A stretch of 64,000 nt of DNA from Pedobacter nyackensis (GTDB taxonomy: Bacteria; Bacteroidota; Bacteroidia; Sphingobacteriales; Sphingobacteriaceae): assembly GCF_900176505.1 (NCBI RefSeq), contig NZ_FWYB01000002.1:335237-399236 (forward strand). The letters are read 5' to 3'. The position numbers were made by a program, and so were the translations under genes. The notes beneath the pieces were generated by a model. The model saw only the letters and a program-made list of their open reading frames with translations. It made no database searches and was not told the origin of the DNA. Below, piece after piece: positions 50,931 to 60,386 of the stretch (position 1 is its first letter; every line of letters begins with the position of its first letter).

Positions 50931-52319
50931 TTAATACTTCAACTCTTCTTCTATGATCGATTTAAGATCTGGATTTGAAGGCCTTGGTGCGTTTGCGGTT
51001 ACTAAATTTCCTTTCTTATCAAAAACCAAAAACCTTGGGATGGAACCGATTTTATAAAACTTAGAAAACTCATTACCTTGTCCTGCTAATAACTGAACTC
51101 CCTTCATTCCCTCTTCTTCAATCATTTTAAGCCACTTCGATTTGTCCTTTTCAGCATCCGTAGACATACCGATAAATGCAACATCCTTACCTTTTAAAGA
51201 CTCTTCCAGTTTTTTCATAAAAGGAATTTCTTTAATGCATGGACCACACCAGGTAGCCCAAACATCAATGACAACTACCTTTCCTTTAAAATCGTTTAAT
51301 TTTACAACTTTATCATTTTTGTCAGGATAGGAAAACTGGAATCCAAGATCGCCAGGCTTAAATTCATCAAACTGCAGTTTATAGGTATTAAAAAGCTGCT
51401 TTTGCTTAGCTGTAACAAAGTAAGAACCATATTTATTTGTCGCTTCAGTAAAAGGTCTATAACTTTTTTGTAGTGCTAAGTAACTTAAAACCTCATCTCC
51501 TTTCAAGGTATCACTCTGAATAAATCGCAAGCGCTGTTCAAGGCCATTGATTCCTTCAGGAATCTGTTTCTCAGCTTTCATTACCTCCATTTGGGTCAAC
51601 AGCTTTATAGTCTGATTACCAAAAGGGAACTTATAAACTTCTTGTGCTGATTTTGAATAGTCTGTAGCTTTCAAGGCTTTTACACTCGGAGTATAGAGCG
51701 CTGGATTTAAATTTCCTTTGGGTGAATTATTTAAATAGTTTCCAACAAAACGAGCGATATCCCATCTGACAACCTTTGGTAGAAATTGATCAAAACGACG
51801 ATTATTTGACTTGTTTTCTTTTACAAATTTTGTGGACGCATTGTTTAAACGTTCAACAGCAGGGAAAAAAGCTTTAGCATCAATGACTGCTGATCCTTGC
51901 TTTTTTTCACCAGATTGTTGCCTGACTTCTGAGGAAACCTTATTCCATTTCGAAAGGATTTGGTTTTCTTTTGAATTGATGCTTCCCTGTAGGGTGTAAC
52001 CGTTATCTATTAAACCCAGTTCTAAACAATCCCCTCCTTTCAAATAAAAAATCATATCAGATGAAGGCAAACCTGAAGAGCCTGTCCCCAATGCATATAA
52101 GCCTTCATATTCCGGGAAGAAGGCAAAACGGAATGTTCCATCATCTTTCACTTTTATCTGCGCAACTTCTGAAGTGGTGCCCTCATCAGTCTGAAACAAT
52201 TTAATCTGTGTTCCTTTACCTGAACTAAAAACACCCTTAATCTCTACTGGAGATTGAGCATGAATATCGGTTATGCTTGCCATAAATATGACAAGCGATA
52301 TTATTCCTCTTAAGACCAT
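50931..52319 (-). CDS. TlpA-like thiol-disulfide oxidoreductase, tandem copy 4 (last)
   Basis: A 462-residue exported protein: signal peptide to about residue 22, a beta domain with GTFRFAFFPEYEGLYALGTG (about 65-84), a helical middle, and a C-terminal thioredoxin domain with IDVWATWCGPCIKEIPFM and a cis-Pro strand GSIPRFLVFD. It is the most diverged of the four tandem copies and ends the second Sus operon. The gap to copy 3 is 19 bases. Same fold and likely redox role as its neighbours; it may serve a different client protein. Confidence 0.9.
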   Translation of the reverse strand: MVLRGIISLVIFMASITDIHAQSPVEIKGVFSSGKGTQIKLFQTDEGTTSEVAQIKVKDDGTFRFAFFPEYEGLYALGTGSSGLPSSDMIFYLKGGDCLELGLIDNGYTLQGSINSKENQILSKWNKVSSEVRQQSGEKKQGSAVIDAKAFFPAVERLNNASTKFVKENKSNNRRFDQFLPKVVRWDIARFVGNYLNNSPKGNLNPALYTPSVKALKATDYSKSAQEVYKFPFGNQTIKLLTQMEVMKAEKQIPEGINGLEQRLRFIQSDTLKGDEVLSYLALQKSYRPFTEATNKYGSYFVTAKQKQLFNTYKLQFDEFKPGDLGFQFSYPDKNDKVVKLNDFKGKVVVIDVWATWCGPCIKEIPFMKKLEESLKGKDVAFIGMSTDAEKDKSKWLKMIEEEGMKGVQLLAGQGNEFSKFYKIGSIPRFLVFDKKGNLVTANAPRPSNPDLKSIIEEELKY

Positions 52320-52338
52320 ACTGAAAATTTTATATTAA

Positions 52339-53730
52339 TTATCCTTTATTTAACACCTCTTCAATAATCATTTTTAATTTACGATCTGAAGGCCTTGGAG
52401 CGTCTCCTGTCACCAATTTCCCTTGTTTATCAAATACCAGGAAACGTGGAATGGTTCTAATTGCATAATGCTTAGAGAATTCATTTCCAACTCCACCAAA
52501 CAATTGTATTCCAGTCATATGATCATCCTTGATCATTTTTAGCCATTTCGGTTTGTCCTTTTCCTGATCAACAGTAATACTGACAAAAGCAATGTCTTTT
52601 GCTTTAAATTCCTCAGCTAACTTTTCAAGATGTGGGATTTCCTGTACACATGGACCACACCAGGTAGCCCATACATCTATCACTACAACCTTTCCCTTTA
52701 AATCACTCAATTTTACGACCTTATCATTTACATCTGGAAATGAAAAATCAAAAGCTTTATCTCCCGGAGTAAATGGATTGAGTTTAGCTTCATATTTTGC
52801 CGATGTTTCCTTCTGCGTTTGTGTGATTAGATACTGTCCAAATTTATTTACGGCCTCAGTAAAATTGCTACGATCCTTTTGGTGGGATAAATAATCCAGC
52901 AATTGATCACCTTTCAAGGTATCGTTGAGCATAAACTTCATCGAGTTTTCTAATCCAATTATACTCTGGGAAATCCTAATTTTATTTTTCATGCTTTCCA
53001 GCACCGGAATCATTTGAAGCGCTCCCCGACCATACGGATATAGAAATGGCTCATAAGTATTTCTTGTGAAATTTTCAGCATTGATATAATTTATAGCTGG
53101 GCTATATTGCTCTGGTGAAGGATGCACAACACGGCCCGTAAAAAGACATCTTAGTCCATACGTTGCTAAATCCCATTTGACTAAGAGGGGAAAAGCTTTT
53201 TCAAACGCCGGGTTGCCAGATTTGTTCTTAACGATAAAATCCTTTGAGCCCACACTTAACGCTTCTAGATCTGGAAAAAAATCTACAAATGTAGACTCCA
53301 TATTAGCTTGTGTCCGTTCCAGAGATTTTTCTCTTACTTTTAGACATTGCTCAGCCCATTTTGACATGATCTGATTTTCCTTTGAGTTGAGCGTTCCCTG
53401 TAATTCATAGCTGCTATCTTTCAATTTCAGGTCCAATTGATCTCCGCCCTTAAAATAAAAGGTATGATTGTAAAGTGGAGCCATAGGTTTTCCTAAACCC
53501 AAGACATAAAAACCTTCATATTCCGGGTAAAATACGAACCTAAACGAGCCATCATCTTTTACATTAAATGTAGTAACCTCTTTTAAGGCTCCCTTAAAGA
53601 CGCTAAACAATTTAACCTGTTTTTTTTCTGAACTTACCGTTCCCTTTATCTCTACAGATTTTTCGGCGAATACGACCATCCCCATTAAAACCAGCACTAT
53701 AGCGGTTATAATACCTTTCTTTGTTATCAT
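52339..53730 (-). CDS. TlpA-like thiol-disulfide oxidoreductase, tandem copy 3
   Basis: A 463-residue exported paralogue: signal peptide about 1-22 (VVFAEKS), FRFVFYPEYEGFYVLGLG (about 66-83), a helical middle with FVDFFPDLEAL, and a thioredoxin domain with VIDVWATWCGPCVQEIPHLE and RTIPRFLVFD. Active-site cysteines are intact. It lies 40 bases after copy 2 and 19 bases before copy 4, so it is cotranscribed with both. Confidence 0.9.
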   Translation of the reverse strand: MITKKGIITAIVLVLMGMVVFAEKSVEIKGTVSSEKKQVKLFSVFKGALKEVTTFNVKDDGSFRFVFYPEYEGFYVLGLGKPMAPLYNHTFYFKGGDQLDLKLKDSSYELQGTLNSKENQIMSKWAEQCLKVREKSLERTQANMESTFVDFFPDLEALSVGSKDFIVKNKSGNPAFEKAFPLLVKWDLATYGLRCLFTGRVVHPSPEQYSPAINYINAENFTRNTYEPFLYPYGRGALQMIPVLESMKNKIRISQSIIGLENSMKFMLNDTLKGDQLLDYLSHQKDRSNFTEAVNKFGQYLITQTQKETSAKYEAKLNPFTPGDKAFDFSFPDVNDKVVKLSDLKGKVVVIDVWATWCGPCVQEIPHLEKLAEEFKAKDIAFVSITVDQEKDKPKWLKMIKDDHMTGIQLFGGVGNEFSKHYAIRTIPRFLVFDKQGKLVTGDAPRPSDRKLKMIIEEVLNKG

Positions 53731-53770
53731 AATTATGTTGTTTCTAAAATTCTATTTCTTACTGTTAAAC

Positions 53771-55162
53771 TTAACTACCGCTATTCAACTCCTCTTCAAG
53801 AATCAATTTTAGCTTAGGATCAGATGGCTTAGGCGCATCTGCAGACACCAGTTTTCCATTTTTATCAAACACGAGAAAACGTGGAATTGTATTGATCATG
53901 TAATGCTTAGAAAATGTATTGCCATTGCCCCCGGCAAACAACTGTATTCCTCCCATACTTTCATCCTTGATCATCTGTGACCATTTCGTTTTATCGTTTG
54001 GCTTATCCGTTGAAATACTGACAAAAACAACATCCTTGCCTTTGAAATGCTCCGACAGTTTTTCAAGATGAGGAATCTCTTGTTTACATGGGCCGCACCA
54101 GGTAGCCCAAACATCTACGATAACCACCTTACCTTTTAAGTCACTAAGCTTACATAACTTATCATCAACATCAGTAAATGAAAAATCAAAAGCCTGTTCT
54201 CCACGTTTAAATGGTCGAAGCTGAGTTTCATATTTCGCCAATATTTTTTTCTGTCTCGGGGTGATGATAAACTGACCATATTTATTCACCAGCTCATCAA
54301 AATTCCCACGATCCTTTATCATAAATAATTGAGACAATACCAGGTCTCCTTTTAAACCATCGGAAAGAATAAAAGCTAATTTTCGATCTAGTATGCTGGC
54401 GTTTGTCGAAGACTTATTCTTCATCGTTTCCAAATTGGTTAATAAATTAACTGTTCGACTGCCATAAGGATATAAAAAAGCCTCCTTAGTACTTTTCGTA
54501 AAGTTCGCTGGACTAACATAATTAAGCGCGGCTGGATACTGATCTGGTCTGGGGTGAACTGAACGTCCTGTAAACACGTAACTAAGTCCGAATGATGCCA
54601 AATCCCATTTAACCAGTATGGGGAATGTTTTATCAAAAATAGGATTGCCAGACTTGTGCTTAGCAATAAATTCGTTTGACTCCTTACTTAACTCCTCTAA
54701 ATCCGGAAAGAAATCTACAAAAGTAGAGCCTAAATAATGACGCAACCATTCCGCTGATTTCTGTTTAACCTTGAAGGATCGCTCAAACCACTTTGACATC
54801 ACCAGGTTTTCTTTCGAATTAAGTTTGCCTTGCAAAACATAAGTTGTATCAGTCATGTTTAAGTTCAACTTATCGCCTCCTTTAAAATAAAATGTGTTGT
54901 TCTGACTTGGGGCTGTCGCATTTCCGGTTCCCAATACATACAAGCCTTCGTATTCCGGATAAAACATAAACCGAAATGCTCCATCCTCTTTTACATTGAA
55001 CTTGGTGACTTCTTCAAGCGTTCCCTCTAGTACGCTATATAAAGTAATCTGCTTACTTTTCGGGGAGCTTAATTTACCCTTTATCTCCACCGGATTCTGG
55101 GCATAGCTATTCCCTATGCTTGCCATTAGTAGTACAAGCAATACTATTCTTCTAGTTATCAT
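53771..55162 (-). CDS. TlpA-like thiol-disulfide oxidoreductase, tandem copy 2
   Basis: A 463-residue exported paralogue, closest by eye to copy 1: AFRFMFYPEYEGLYVLGTGN (about 66-85), NNTFYFKGGDKLNL, IAKHKSGNP, and VDVWATWCGPCKQEIPHLEK with NTIPRFLVFD at the C-terminus. Copy 1 ends 8 bases before this ATG. The very similar N-terminal domains of copies 1 and 2 suggest the most recent duplication in the array. Confidence 0.9.
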   Translation of the reverse strand: MITRRIVLLVLLMASIGNSYAQNPVEIKGKLSSPKSKQITLYSVLEGTLEEVTKFNVKEDGAFRFMFYPEYEGLYVLGTGNATAPSQNNTFYFKGGDKLNLNMTDTTYVLQGKLNSKENLVMSKWFERSFKVKQKSAEWLRHYLGSTFVDFFPDLEELSKESNEFIAKHKSGNPIFDKTFPILVKWDLASFGLSYVFTGRSVHPRPDQYPAALNYVSPANFTKSTKEAFLYPYGSRTVNLLTNLETMKNKSSTNASILDRKLAFILSDGLKGDLVLSQLFMIKDRGNFDELVNKYGQFIITPRQKKILAKYETQLRPFKRGEQAFDFSFTDVDDKLCKLSDLKGKVVIVDVWATWCGPCKQEIPHLEKLSEHFKGKDVVFVSISTDKPNDKTKWSQMIKDESMGGIQLFAGGNGNTFSKHYMINTIPRFLVFDKNGKLVSADAPKPSDPKLKLILEEELNSGS

Positions 55163-55170
55163 GCCAAAAA

Positions 55171-56571
55171 TTATTTTGAATTAGCCTTTTTCAATTCTTC
55201 CTCAAGAATCAGTTTCAATTTAGGATCCGAAGGCCTTGGTGCATCCGCTGTTACTAATTTTCCATGTTTATCAAATACAAAAAATCTTGGAATGGTATTA
55301 ATTACATAATGTTTAGAAAATTCATTACCACTACCAGCGAATAGCTGTATCCCTCCCATGTGCTCATCCTTGATCATCTGTAACCATTTCTCCTTATCCT
55401 TTAGCTGATCAACTGATATACTCACAAATGCAATGTCTTTACCTTTAAATTCTTCTCCGAGCTTTTCAATGTGAGGAATCTCCTGTTTACAAGGACCACA
55501 CCAGGTTGCCCAAACATCTATCACGACTACCTTACCCTTTAAATCATTCACACTTACATGCTTATCATTGACATCAGGAAACGAGAATGCGAAAGCCTGA
55601 TCTCCCGGTTTAAACGGACTGAGCTTAGACTCATATTGCGCCAACACCTTCTTTTGCCTTGGCGTTACTATAAGTTTCCCATACTTATTAAATGCTTCAG
55701 AAAAATTCCGCTGATCTTTTTGGTGAGATAAATAATCCAATACCAAATCCCCTTTTAAAGTATCGCTAAGTACAAATTTCAAATTGGTTTCCAATCCTAC
55801 AATACTTTTAGAAATGGAAATTTTATTTTTCATTGTTTCCAAAAGTGTTAACGATTTAAGCGTTCTTAATCCGAATGGATATAAGAAGGTCTCTTTTGCA
55901 CTTTTTGTAAAATTCCCGGCATTAATGTAATTGATTGCTGGTGTGTACTCTTCAGGTGTAGGATGTATCCTGCGTGGGGTAAATATATAACCGATGCCAA
56001 AAGCTGCTAAATCCCATTTTACAAGGATTGGAAACACCTGATCAAACTTAGGATTGCCAGACTTGTGCTTAGCAATAAATTCTTTCGAACTGTTACTTAA
56101 CGCTTCTAAATCAGGAAAGAAATCTTTAAAGGTTGAACCTGTATAATGACGCGCCCATTCTACAGATTTTTGCTTCACTTTAAAAGAATGCTCGAACCAT
56201 TTCGATATCATTTGATTTTCCTTTGAATTTAATTTCCCTTGTAATACATAGGTGGTATCAGTCAGGCTTAAATCCAAATTGTCTCCTCCTTTAAAATAGA
56301 AAGTGTTATTATGGCTTGGTGCCATAGCTGTGCCAGTACCCAGCACATAAAAACCCTCGTATTCTGGATAGAACATAAAACGGAAGGCGCCATCTTCTTT
56401 AACGTTAACTGCAGTAACTTCTTCCAAAGTCCCCTCTAAAACACTATAAAGTTTAACTTGTTTATTAAGCGGAGAACTTAAGGTTCCTTTTATCTCCACT
56501 GGTTTTTGTGCCAATGCGGCCAGTCCCATCGAGCAAAACATGGTCAATGTTATGATTCCTGTTTTTATCAT
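55171..56571 (-). CDS. TlpA-like thiol-disulfide oxidoreductase, tandem copy 1
   Basis: A 466-residue exported protein, first of four tandem homologues: signal peptide about 1-22 (LAALAQ), AFRFMFYPEYEGFYVLGTGT (about 66-85), NNTFYFKGGDNLDL, and a thioredoxin domain with VIDVWATWCGPCKQEIPHIE and NTIPRFFVFD. It follows the PKD-like lipoprotein by 44 bases, the same position held by the single-copy homologue (23333-24724) in the first locus, so it is the likely ancestor of the array. Confidence 0.9.
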   Translation of the reverse strand: MIKTGIITLTMFCSMGLAALAQKPVEIKGTLSSPLNKQVKLYSVLEGTLEEVTAVNVKEDGAFRFMFYPEYEGFYVLGTGTAMAPSHNNTFYFKGGDNLDLSLTDTTYVLQGKLNSKENQMISKWFEHSFKVKQKSVEWARHYTGSTFKDFFPDLEALSNSSKEFIAKHKSGNPKFDQVFPILVKWDLAAFGIGYIFTPRRIHPTPEEYTPAINYINAGNFTKSAKETFLYPFGLRTLKSLTLLETMKNKISISKSIVGLETNLKFVLSDTLKGDLVLDYLSHQKDQRNFSEAFNKYGKLIVTPRQKKVLAQYESKLSPFKPGDQAFAFSFPDVNDKHVSVNDLKGKVVVIDVWATWCGPCKQEIPHIEKLGEEFKGKDIAFVSISVDQLKDKEKWLQMIKDEHMGGIQLFAGSGNEFSKHYVINTIPRFFVFDKHGKLVTADAPRPSDPKLKLILEEELKKANSK

Positions 56572-56615
56572 TGTCTTTTTATTTTTTATAGTTAGTTCTT
56601 ATTTGCTTAGGTTAA

Positions 56616-58157
56616 TTATTCTCTGTAGGTCGCATCCACAATCTTCCCGAACCCCTCATATTGTTGAAAAAGCTTAGGCGCAGCAGTTAAAGAAATTTCG
56701 TACAATTCCATCTTTCCCGAATTATCCGGAGCCGCCGGATCATAGGTACAAATCATTAACTTTTTACTGTAATCGATGTATCGGGCGAGATTTTGCACCT
56801 GAAGCAGCTTCTGAAATTTAATCAGCGAGATCTTTCGATTCCCCATGTCCAAAAGTATTTTCTCCAATTTATTAAACGGGTCATACTGATACACTTTACT
56901 GCCTATCGAATACATAATGAATCCATAGTTGGGATCAAAAGTTATTTGCTCTGCATCCTTTAAATGTATTGCATTAGGAATAGCTTCATAAGCAATAGGT
57001 GTGAGCTTTGTATCGCTGGGCGACACAAATCTTAGTAAAGAAAAGTTGTCTTGCTGAGGCTCTTTAAGAATTGCGTAGAACTGCGGAGTGCCACTATTTA
57101 CAAATCCCATATAACGCAAATCTTTCTTTAAATCGGCAGGATCAAAAACATTTACGTCTGTCGAAACCGGCTGAATCACTCCCTTATTTCCTCCGGAATG
57201 AACAAGAAACCTACGCTTTTCAGTATCAAACATCAAGAGGTATGGTGTTATTGTTCTATATTTTTCGGCTATATAAGGTGAAATAGAAATTCTTCCTCCA
57301 TCTACGAAACGGTTTAACGTCATGCCATGCATAAAACCCTGAGTTGAGTTTTCAATGGAAAGTATACCATCGCTATCTAATAAGTAAGTCATTGGGAATC
57401 CGCCCATCCCCATTGAACGTATAACCTCTGCATGATAGTCATCTGAGGTAGGCCGCATAACTTCTACTTTTAGATTCCTGAAATTATTCCAGGTACGTTG
57501 CTGATTGTTGATGCTATAGGTTTCCTGATCCGTACCTACATATATCCTATTCGTAAACTGATAATTAAACACGTCCCTGTTGTACACAAAATAAACCATC
57601 CTTGGCTTACCCTTTAATTTTATAGTAGACATTGTAGATAACAGATCTGTGTATTGTAAAAATTTTGAATCTTTAGCATTATAAGCCAGCATATCTAATC
57701 TAGATTCATTACGTATTTCATTAAGTATCATCCAGCCATCTGCAATTTCAGAGCGCACATTGAGTTTAGTTTTAAACTCTCTGACATACCCTGTTACTTT
57801 GTCCTTAACTCTGAAATATAAACTATAGGTTGATGGGGTTAAGGGCAAATTAAGATCCAATATTCGTTGCATACCCAATTGTTTCTTCAAATTCCCATCA
57901 TCAATTTTCATATTTTCATCAAAAGAAAACCATTCATAATTGAAATCATCTTCATTAAAACCACCCTCTTTCATAAAATCCAACTTCGGATCCACATGAA
58001 AGGGTTGGCCGCTTAACGCCTCATATACTTGTTCAAATCCTTGAATATCCATCGTCTTTAATTCCCGATATTCATAATTACCCAAGTCTTTTCTACATGC
58101 ATTCCCACCTATAAGGCAAAGCGCACATATCACCATTAGTACTAAGTTTTTTTTCAT
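56616..58157 (-). CDS. PKD-like family lipoprotein (second locus)
   Basis: A 513-residue lipoprotein (LVLMVICALCLIGGNAC; Cys 21), paralogous to 24759-26315. The PKD-like N-terminus contains FNYEWFSFDENMKI (about 71-84) and DGWMILNEIRNESRLDML (about 138-155) parallels RGWYVLKDDGTKSDLDLF of the first. Repeated strand segments follow, ending near KIVDATYRE, which also parallels the first copy's C-terminus (TVRDVMYMSP). Presumed SusC/D accessory at the cell surface. The DUF4843 stop lies 28 bases upstream. Confidence 0.8.
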   Translation of the reverse strand: MKKNLVLMVICALCLIGGNACRKDLGNYEYRELKTMDIQGFEQVYEALSGQPFHVDPKLDFMKEGGFNEDDFNYEWFSFDENMKIDDGNLKKQLGMQRILDLNLPLTPSTYSLYFRVKDKVTGYVREFKTKLNVRSEIADGWMILNEIRNESRLDMLAYNAKDSKFLQYTDLLSTMSTIKLKGKPRMVYFVYNRDVFNYQFTNRIYVGTDQETYSINNQQRTWNNFRNLKVEVMRPTSDDYHAEVIRSMGMGGFPMTYLLDSDGILSIENSTQGFMHGMTLNRFVDGGRISISPYIAEKYRTITPYLLMFDTEKRRFLVHSGGNKGVIQPVSTDVNVFDPADLKKDLRYMGFVNSGTPQFYAILKEPQQDNFSLLRFVSPSDTKLTPIAYEAIPNAIHLKDAEQITFDPNYGFIMYSIGSKVYQYDPFNKLEKILLDMGNRKISLIKFQKLLQVQNLARYIDYSKKLMICTYDPAAPDNSGKMELYEISLTAAPKLFQQYEGFGKIVDATYRE

Positions 58158-58185
58158 ATTCTCTTAAAATAAATACGACCATTTT

Positions 58186-58962
58186 TTATTGAACATTTGC
58201 ACCCATTTTCATTGGCTGTCCATTTTCATCCAGAATTGGCGTGCCTTTGATCGCCATTTCATACAGATAGGCCTGCATACCCATCCCCCAGGCAACTACA
58301 CTCAGTGAGCTAGGCATATAACCATCTTTGGTCAAGAGTGCCGGATCTAAATCATATCGGCCTATCATAAACTGTAATTTCTTTGCGGAATAAGTTCCTA
58401 AATAGCCACTAACGAAAGGAAATACTTTCGGGTTTTTGTTTTTATCCCAAAACCAGGGTACACCTGAGATATCATCAACATTCAGTTCGTAGGTGGTAAA
58501 ATAGCGTTTATAAGCAGATGGCCCAGTGCCGATATGCTGATAACTGACCTGTGTAGAAAATGCTTCATTGGCTTCCAGAGAAATAGAGAGCTGTATTTGC
58601 TTTTCGCGCATTGGAGCAGAGCGATGCAACAACAGCCTAACTGTATCCGTTAGTTTATTAGCTTTGATTACAAAATCCTTATTGAGAAATTCATAATCTC
58701 TACCCTTTACCATTGTGCTGCTATCCGCAACGACCAAAGCATAGTGTCTATCTAATTGAACTGCGGCACCAGTAGCGATTATTGGAATTTTAATCAGGGT
58801 GTCCTGAATATAGGCAGATAGATACCCAAAAGAAAAATAAGCCTTGTTCTCTTGCTCAGAATTAGGAAAATAAATACTGTTTTTCCCCGAATAGCTATCC
58901 AGATGATCCTCTTTGCAAGCACAAAAGAAGAGCATAAAAGCAATGATTAATAATTTATTCAT
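58186..58962 (-). CDS. DUF4843 lipoprotein (second locus)
   Basis: About 258 residues from the start at 58962, chosen because it yields a lipoprotein signal (MNKLLIIAFMLFFCAC). A longer frame to 59055 would overlap susD and adds non-signal residues. Paralogue of 26328-27095: the same spacing of DTLIKIPIIATGAAVQLDRH, DYEFLNKDFVIKANKLTDT and LSGVPWFWD-like segments. It starts 10 bases after the susD stop. Accessory surface role inferred from position only. Confidence 0.8.
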   Translation of the reverse strand: MNKLLIIAFMLFFCACKEDHLDSYSGKNSIYFPNSEQENKAYFSFGYLSAYIQDTLIKIPIIATGAAVQLDRHYALVVADSSTMVKGRDYEFLNKDFVIKANKLTDTVRLLLHRSAPMREKQIQLSISLEANEAFSTQVSYQHIGTGPSAYKRYFTTYELNVDDISGVPWFWDKNKNPKVFPFVSGYLGTYSAKKLQFMIGRYDLDPALLTKDGYMPSSLSVVAWGMGMQAYLYEMAIKGTPILDENGQPMKMGANVQ

Positions 58963-58972
58963 GATCGTATAT

Positions 58973-60379
58973 TTATCGTTGTTCAGTTTCTGATAATGGT
59001 ACAGGAAAAGTATAGCTTTCCAGATTGATTGCTGTTTCACTAAGTCCCACAGCACTTAAAATACGAGGGGCTGATTTACGCTTATAATAAAACCATAATT
59101 GTCCTTCACCATAAAACTCTTTGCGATACTCCTTTAAAATCTGTTCGTCGAGCACTGCGACAGAAGTCAAAGCGGCACAATTCCGGTGCAGGCGAAGCTC
59201 ATTCAGGTAGCCTAAAGCCTTATTAGGATCTGGCTCGCATTCTGAAGCAATAAGATATAATTCACTTAACCGTATGCCAGGCACTTTATATCGAAAATTT
59301 GCTTCCTTTTTTTCAACAACATCTTTGTATTTGATAAAAACAGGGAATGTTTTTCCTCCTTCTATTGACCAGGATGGAGAATAGCGAAGATCATTTTCCC
59401 AGTTCTCGAAAATTAATTTTAAGAATTCATGATTAGGTCCTGCTGCTAGTAATCCCGGGCCTAAGATTGCAGGACTGAAATTACTGTTATAAAAATCATA
59501 TAACTTCGGGTTTTCAAATTCAAATAAATTCTCCGTCGAGAAAATTCTGTTTGGTGCATCGGCAAGTGTTACTTGCGCGGCGGTGATCCATGGGAACTTA
59601 GACTGTTCCTTAATAACTTGTTGAGCAGCTGCAAGCGCTTTCTCCTTATTTCCACTCCAAAGCCATGCACGTGCTTGCAAACCTTTCACCGCATAAAAAT
59701 TCATTCTCAAATTCCTCGATTTCCATTTAGAATCCGGGATTAATCCCATTGGCTTATCTACCTGCTGCATCTGAATTACCGGATCCTTTTGAAGCAATAA
59801 GGTGGCCTTATCCAGGTCCTCCACAATACGCTCAAAAATATAAGTAGAGCTATAAAAAGGAGATATATCATACCCCGCTTTATGGTAATAGGGTAAGTGC
59901 TCGGCAGTTGGGTTTACTGTTAGTGCCGGAGCAAAGTACCTTAAAAGATCGAAATACAGATAGGCACGTAAAGCATAAGCTTCGCCCTTATAAACATCTC
60001 TGGTCTGATCATCCAATACAGTTGAATTCAACTCTATATTTTCTATGAACTTATTGATGTTCGTTATATTTCCATAGAGACCTTTCCAAATGCCATCCAC
60101 AATGGACTTTACTCCCTCGTCCTCATAATTGTAAACCGTTAACTCTCCGGAATTCGCATAATACTGAGCCAGAAGATCTGTCGTTTTCATGGTCAGCGAT
60201 CCCCCATACATATCAGACGAGCCTAGCTTGAGGTAAATCCCATTTAACGCATTTGCAAAGCCTTGTTCAGTCTTGAAGACATCTTCTTCAATATATTTAT
60301 CTTCAGGTTTCACGTCCAGCCATTTCTGACAAGAGCTAAGTCCCAATAACATTAAGATTATTAATATATTTTTTTTCAT
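58973..60379 (-). CDS. RagB/SusD family lipoprotein (second STN locus)
   Basis: A 468-residue lipoprotein (ILIILMLLGLSSC; Cys 17) with SusD signatures: DVFKTEQGFANALNGIYLKL (about 34-53), YKGEAYALRAYLYFDLLRYF (about 129-148), VKGLQARAWLWSGNKEKALA (about 230-249) and GIRLSELYLIASECEPD (about 374-390). It resembles the SusD at 27110-28564 more than the glycan-type SusD at 42025. It follows the SusC stop by only 7 bases, without the hairpin present in the first locus. Confidence 0.92.
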   Translation of the reverse strand: MKKNILIILMLLGLSSCQKWLDVKPEDKYIEEDVFKTEQGFANALNGIYLKLGSSDMYGGSLTMKTTDLLAQYYANSGELTVYNYEDEGVKSIVDGIWKGLYGNITNINKFIENIELNSTVLDDQTRDVYKGEAYALRAYLYFDLLRYFAPALTVNPTAEHLPYYHKAGYDISPFYSSTYIFERIVEDLDKATLLLQKDPVIQMQQVDKPMGLIPDSKWKSRNLRMNFYAVKGLQARAWLWSGNKEKALAAAQQVIKEQSKFPWITAAQVTLADAPNRIFSTENLFEFENPKLYDFYNSNFSPAILGPGLLAAGPNHEFLKLIFENWENDLRYSPSWSIEGGKTFPVFIKYKDVVEKKEANFRYKVPGIRLSELYLIASECEPDPNKALGYLNELRLHRNCAALTSVAVLDEQILKEYRKEFYGEGQLWFYYKRKSAPRILSAVGLSETAINLESYTFPVPLSETEQR

Positions 60380-60386
60380 GTTGATC

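Noticed and set aside
50931-56571. TlpA array as cytochrome c maturation genes
   Set aside because: No ccm/res genes are nearby. The N-terminal domain and the operon with SusC/D point to cargo-related redox chemistry.
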